Assembly (NCBI GenBank): GCA_018816735.1
Contig: JAHIVH010000060.1
Coordinates: forward strand, 24,470-88,469
DNA: 64,000 nt
Direction: 5' to 3'
Origin: Pseudomonadota bacterium
GTDB lineage: Bacteria; Desulfobacterota; Desulfobacteria; Desulfobacterales; JAHIVH01
Position 1 is the first letter of the stretch; the number at the start of each line of letters is the position of its first letter. Made by a program: the position numbers and the translations under genes. The notes under the pieces were generated by a model. The model saw only the letters and a program-made list of their open reading frames with translations, was not told the origin of the DNA and searched no databases. Below are positions 60,822-64,000 of this stretch, one piece after another.

Positions 60822-62909
60822 ATGACTCAATTGACAGAAAGTGTTGCACTTGAACAAAGAGGCGATATTGCTGTGATCCAGATTGACAATCCACCGGTGA
60901 ACGCCCTGGGTATTTCCGTGAGAAGTGGCATTTCACAAAGTATTCAAAAAGCGGTTCAGGATGAATCCGTAAAAGCGATCGTGATTATTTGCAAAGGCAG
61001 AACGTTTTGTGCGGGTGCGGATATCAGGGAATTTGGCAAACCCATGGAAGCCCCCGGCCTTGGAAAGGTGCTTGATGTTCTGGAGGCCTGCGACAAACCT
61101 GTCATTGTGGCTGTTCATGGAACCGCATTTGGTGGTGGCATGGAGCTTGTTCTGACCTGCCATTTCAGAATAGCGGTGTCCTCCGCAAAGTTCGGTTTGC
61201 CGGAAGTGAAGCTGGGGCTTATTCCAGGGGCTGGCGGAACCCAAAGACTTCCCCGTATCGTGGGACCGGAGAAGGCCTTGACGATGATCACTTCGGGCAA
61301 TCCTGTTGGCGCGGAAGAAGCCCTTCAATCCGGCTTGATCGATAAAATTGTGGACGGAGACCTTGAAGAAAATGCCCTTGGTTTTGCCCGGAAAGTGATT
61401 GCCGAATCTCTTCCTTTACGGAAAATAAGCGAGATGAATGACAAGATCGGACCCTTTCGGGGCAAGCCTGAATTGTTTGACCAATTCAGAAAGTCGATGG
61501 CAAGGAGCATTCGAGGATTTGATGCGCCAGAGGCTTGCATTAAAGCTGTTTCCGCGTCTGTGAACCTGCCGTTTTCAGAAGGGCTTGATGTTGAGAGAAA
61601 GATTTTTGAGGAACTGATGAATGGGGCACAATCTGCAGCTCAACGCCATTACTTTTTTGCGGAGAGACAAGTGGGAAAGTTACCGGATATCCCCAAAGAT
61701 ACACCTATACGGGACATTAAAAAAGTGGGCGTAATCGGCGCCGGGACCATGGGGGGCGGCATTACCATGAATTTTGTCAATGCCGGCATTCCGGTGACGT
61801 TGATCGAAGCCAAAAAAGATTTCCTCGACCGTGGCTTAGGTGTGATCCGTAAAAATTACGAAATCACCGCATCCAAAGGCAAAATGACAATGGACGGTGT
61901 TGAAAAACGGATGGCAATGATTCAGGGTGCCATTGATATGGAAGCCCTCAAGGATGTCGATCTGGTGATTGAAGCGGTATTCGAAAACATGGCGCTGAAA
62001 AAGGAAATTTTCACCAAACTCAATACTATCTGCAAAAAAGACGCTATTCTTGCTTCAAACACATCCTACCTCAATATAAATGAGATTGCTGATCTGACAG
62101 ACAGACCTGAAAATGTGTTGGGACTTCATTTCTTCAGCCCGGCCAATGTCATGCGATTGCTTGAGATTGTACGCGGTGCCAAAACATCAAAAACAGTTCT
62201 ATCCACGGCACTAGAAGTGGGTAAAAAAATACGGAAAATAGCCGTCGTCGTAGGCGTCTGTCATGGATTTGCCGGTAACCGAATGTTTGAAAAACGAAGT
62301 ATGCAGGCAAATCAGATTATTTTGGAAGGTGCGCTGCCTGCTCAGGTTGACAAGGTGATCTATGCGTTTGGTTTTCCCATGGGGCCATTTGCATTGAATG
62401 ATCTCATTGGTATTGATTTGGGCTGGCAAAAAGAAAAATCATCCGGTTCAACAATCAGGGAATTGTTATGCGAGCAGGGACGGTTTGGACTGAAATCCGG
62501 ATCAGGATATTATCAATATGAAAACGGAAGCAGGACACCTATTCATGATCCTTCGATTGATGAAATGATCATCTCATTTTCTCAACGGAACACGATCAAA
62601 CGAAGAAATATAGCCGATCAGGAGATCCTTGAGCGTTTAATCTATCCGGTTGTGAACGAAGGCGCCAAAATCATAGAAGAAGGTATTGCCGTCCGGGCAA
62701 GTGACCTTGACGTTATCTGGGTAAATGGATATGGCTGGCCGGTATATCTGGGAGGCCCGATGTTCTGGGCAGATACAGTGGGTCTTTCAAACATTCTAAA
62801 TAGCCTTGAAAAATTCCAGAAAATACATGGTGATTTTTTCAAACCCGCCACCTTGATTGAAAAACTGGTTTCCGAGGGAAAAGGTTTCAAAGATTTGCCG
62901 GAAGCCTGA
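60822..62909 (+). CDS. FadB/FadJ-like enoyl-CoA hydratase / 3-hydroxyacyl-CoA dehydrogenase
   Basis: Crotonase domain (GRTFCAGADIREF, HGTAFGGGMEL), HCDH domain (VGVIGAGTMGGGITMNFVNAGIPVTLIEA, LGLHFFSPANVM). Confidence 0.95.
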   Translation: MTQLTESVALEQRGDIAVIQIDNPPVNALGISVRSGISQSIQKAVQDESVKAIVIICKGRTFCAGADIREFGKPMEAPGLGKVLDVLEACDKPVIVAVHGTAFGGGMELVLTCHFRIAVSSAKFGLPEVKLGLIPGAGGTQRLPRIVGPEKALTMITSGNPVGAEEALQSGLIDKIVDGDLEENALGFARKVIAESLPLRKISEMNDKIGPFRGKPELFDQFRKSMARSIRGFDAPEACIKAVSASVNLPFSEGLDVERKIFEELMNGAQSAAQRHYFFAERQVGKLPDIPKDTPIRDIKKVGVIGAGTMGGGITMNFVNAGIPVTLIEAKKDFLDRGLGVIRKNYEITASKGKMTMDGVEKRMAMIQGAIDMEALKDVDLVIEAVFENMALKKEIFTKLNTICKKDAILASNTSYLNINEIADLTDRPENVLGLHFFSPANVMRLLEIVRGAKTSKTVLSTALEVGKKIRKIAVVVGVCHGFAGNRMFEKRSMQANQIILEGALPAQVDKVIYAFGFPMGPFALNDLIGIDLGWQKEKSSGSTIRELLCEQGRFGLKSGSGYYQYENGSRTPIHDPSIDEMIISFSQRNTIKRRNIADQEILERLIYPVVNEGAKIIEEGIAVRASDLDVIWVNGYGWPVYLGGPMFWADTVGLSNILNSLEKFQKIHGDFFKPATLIEKLVSEGKGFKDLPEA

Positions 62910-63095
62910 CAAGGGCTGCCGGGGCGATCATGCATCAAAGCCTTTTTATAAATAAATTATAGTTGTTATATCGTATTTTATAATCATGCAGGGTGTGTAT
63001 CGGCCTATTTATGAGATTTTTAATGATTTTAATTTTCTTTTTCAAAGAAGAAGACAGATGAATTCAAAAATATTTATTTTTATTTCAATTGTTCC

Positions 63096-63124
63096 TTGAC
63101 AAGGCTTTCATCCCAGTGTAGGTA
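63096..63124 (+). promoter_or_regulatory. rRNA promoter P1 candidate
   Basis: TTGACA, 17-nt spacer, TAGGTA. Confidence 0.55.
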
Positions 63125-63182
63125 TCGCTTGTTTTTTTCTAAGGAAAAATCAAATTTTTTATGACATTGATTGTTTTTCCAT

Positions 63183-63211
63183 TTGACAAAGAAAAGAATG
63201 ATAGATATATG
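63183..63211 (+). promoter_or_regulatory. rRNA promoter P2 candidate
   Basis: TTGACA, 17-nt spacer, TATATG. Confidence 0.6.
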
Positions 63212-63383
63212 TTCCTGATTCCGTTTTTATAACCGAATCAATTTTATTTTTGATCTTTGAAAATCAGGCAGTGAAGAAGACGGGTTTAAGTTAATTTAGT
63301 AAGAGTTTAAGTTAGGAAAGGCTTAAAGGTAATTTTTTAAGTAAAAATATGCGAATAGTTGGCATATAAGATATTTAAGGAAA

Positions 63384-64000
<617 letters not shown>

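Overview
This is a roughly 64 kb chromosomal window whose gene content suggests a sulfate-reducer-like (Desulfobacterales-type) deltaproteobacterium. That taxonomic guess is inferred from gene families only. From left to right it contains: a group-3-like NAD(P)-linked [NiFe] hydrogenase operon with an unusual NuoF-GltD fusion diaphorase, followed by a receiver protein and a histidine kinase; a nitrilase/amidase with an SCP2-domain protein; an adenosine-deaminase-like gene that appears to start at ATT; dodecin; a lipoprotein serpin; an LPS core / lipid A block (Kdo-kinase-like, heptosyltransferase, hldE, gmhA, lpxK, lptG, lptF); a triple-repeat secreted protein next to a hybrid kinase; c-di-GMP genes (GGDEF, HD-GYP, PilZ); thrS, rnd, truA, argJ, scpA/B and trpS; a sigma54 activator and a PEP-CTERM protein; a CPA-type antiporter; a FadB-like fusion enzyme; and the 5' part of a 16S rRNA gene, truncated by the window end. 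The strongest non-routine result is two candidate selenoprotein genes that the ORF track splits or misses. The first is an HdrD/GlpC-like Fe-S protein (32509..33837) with an in-frame UGA at 33244. The second is a 60-aa double-CxxC protein on the minus strand (53012..52830) with UGA as codon 21. In both, a hairpin with a small G-containing apical loop lies 22-23 nt after the UGA, which is the geometry expected of a bacterial SECIS element.
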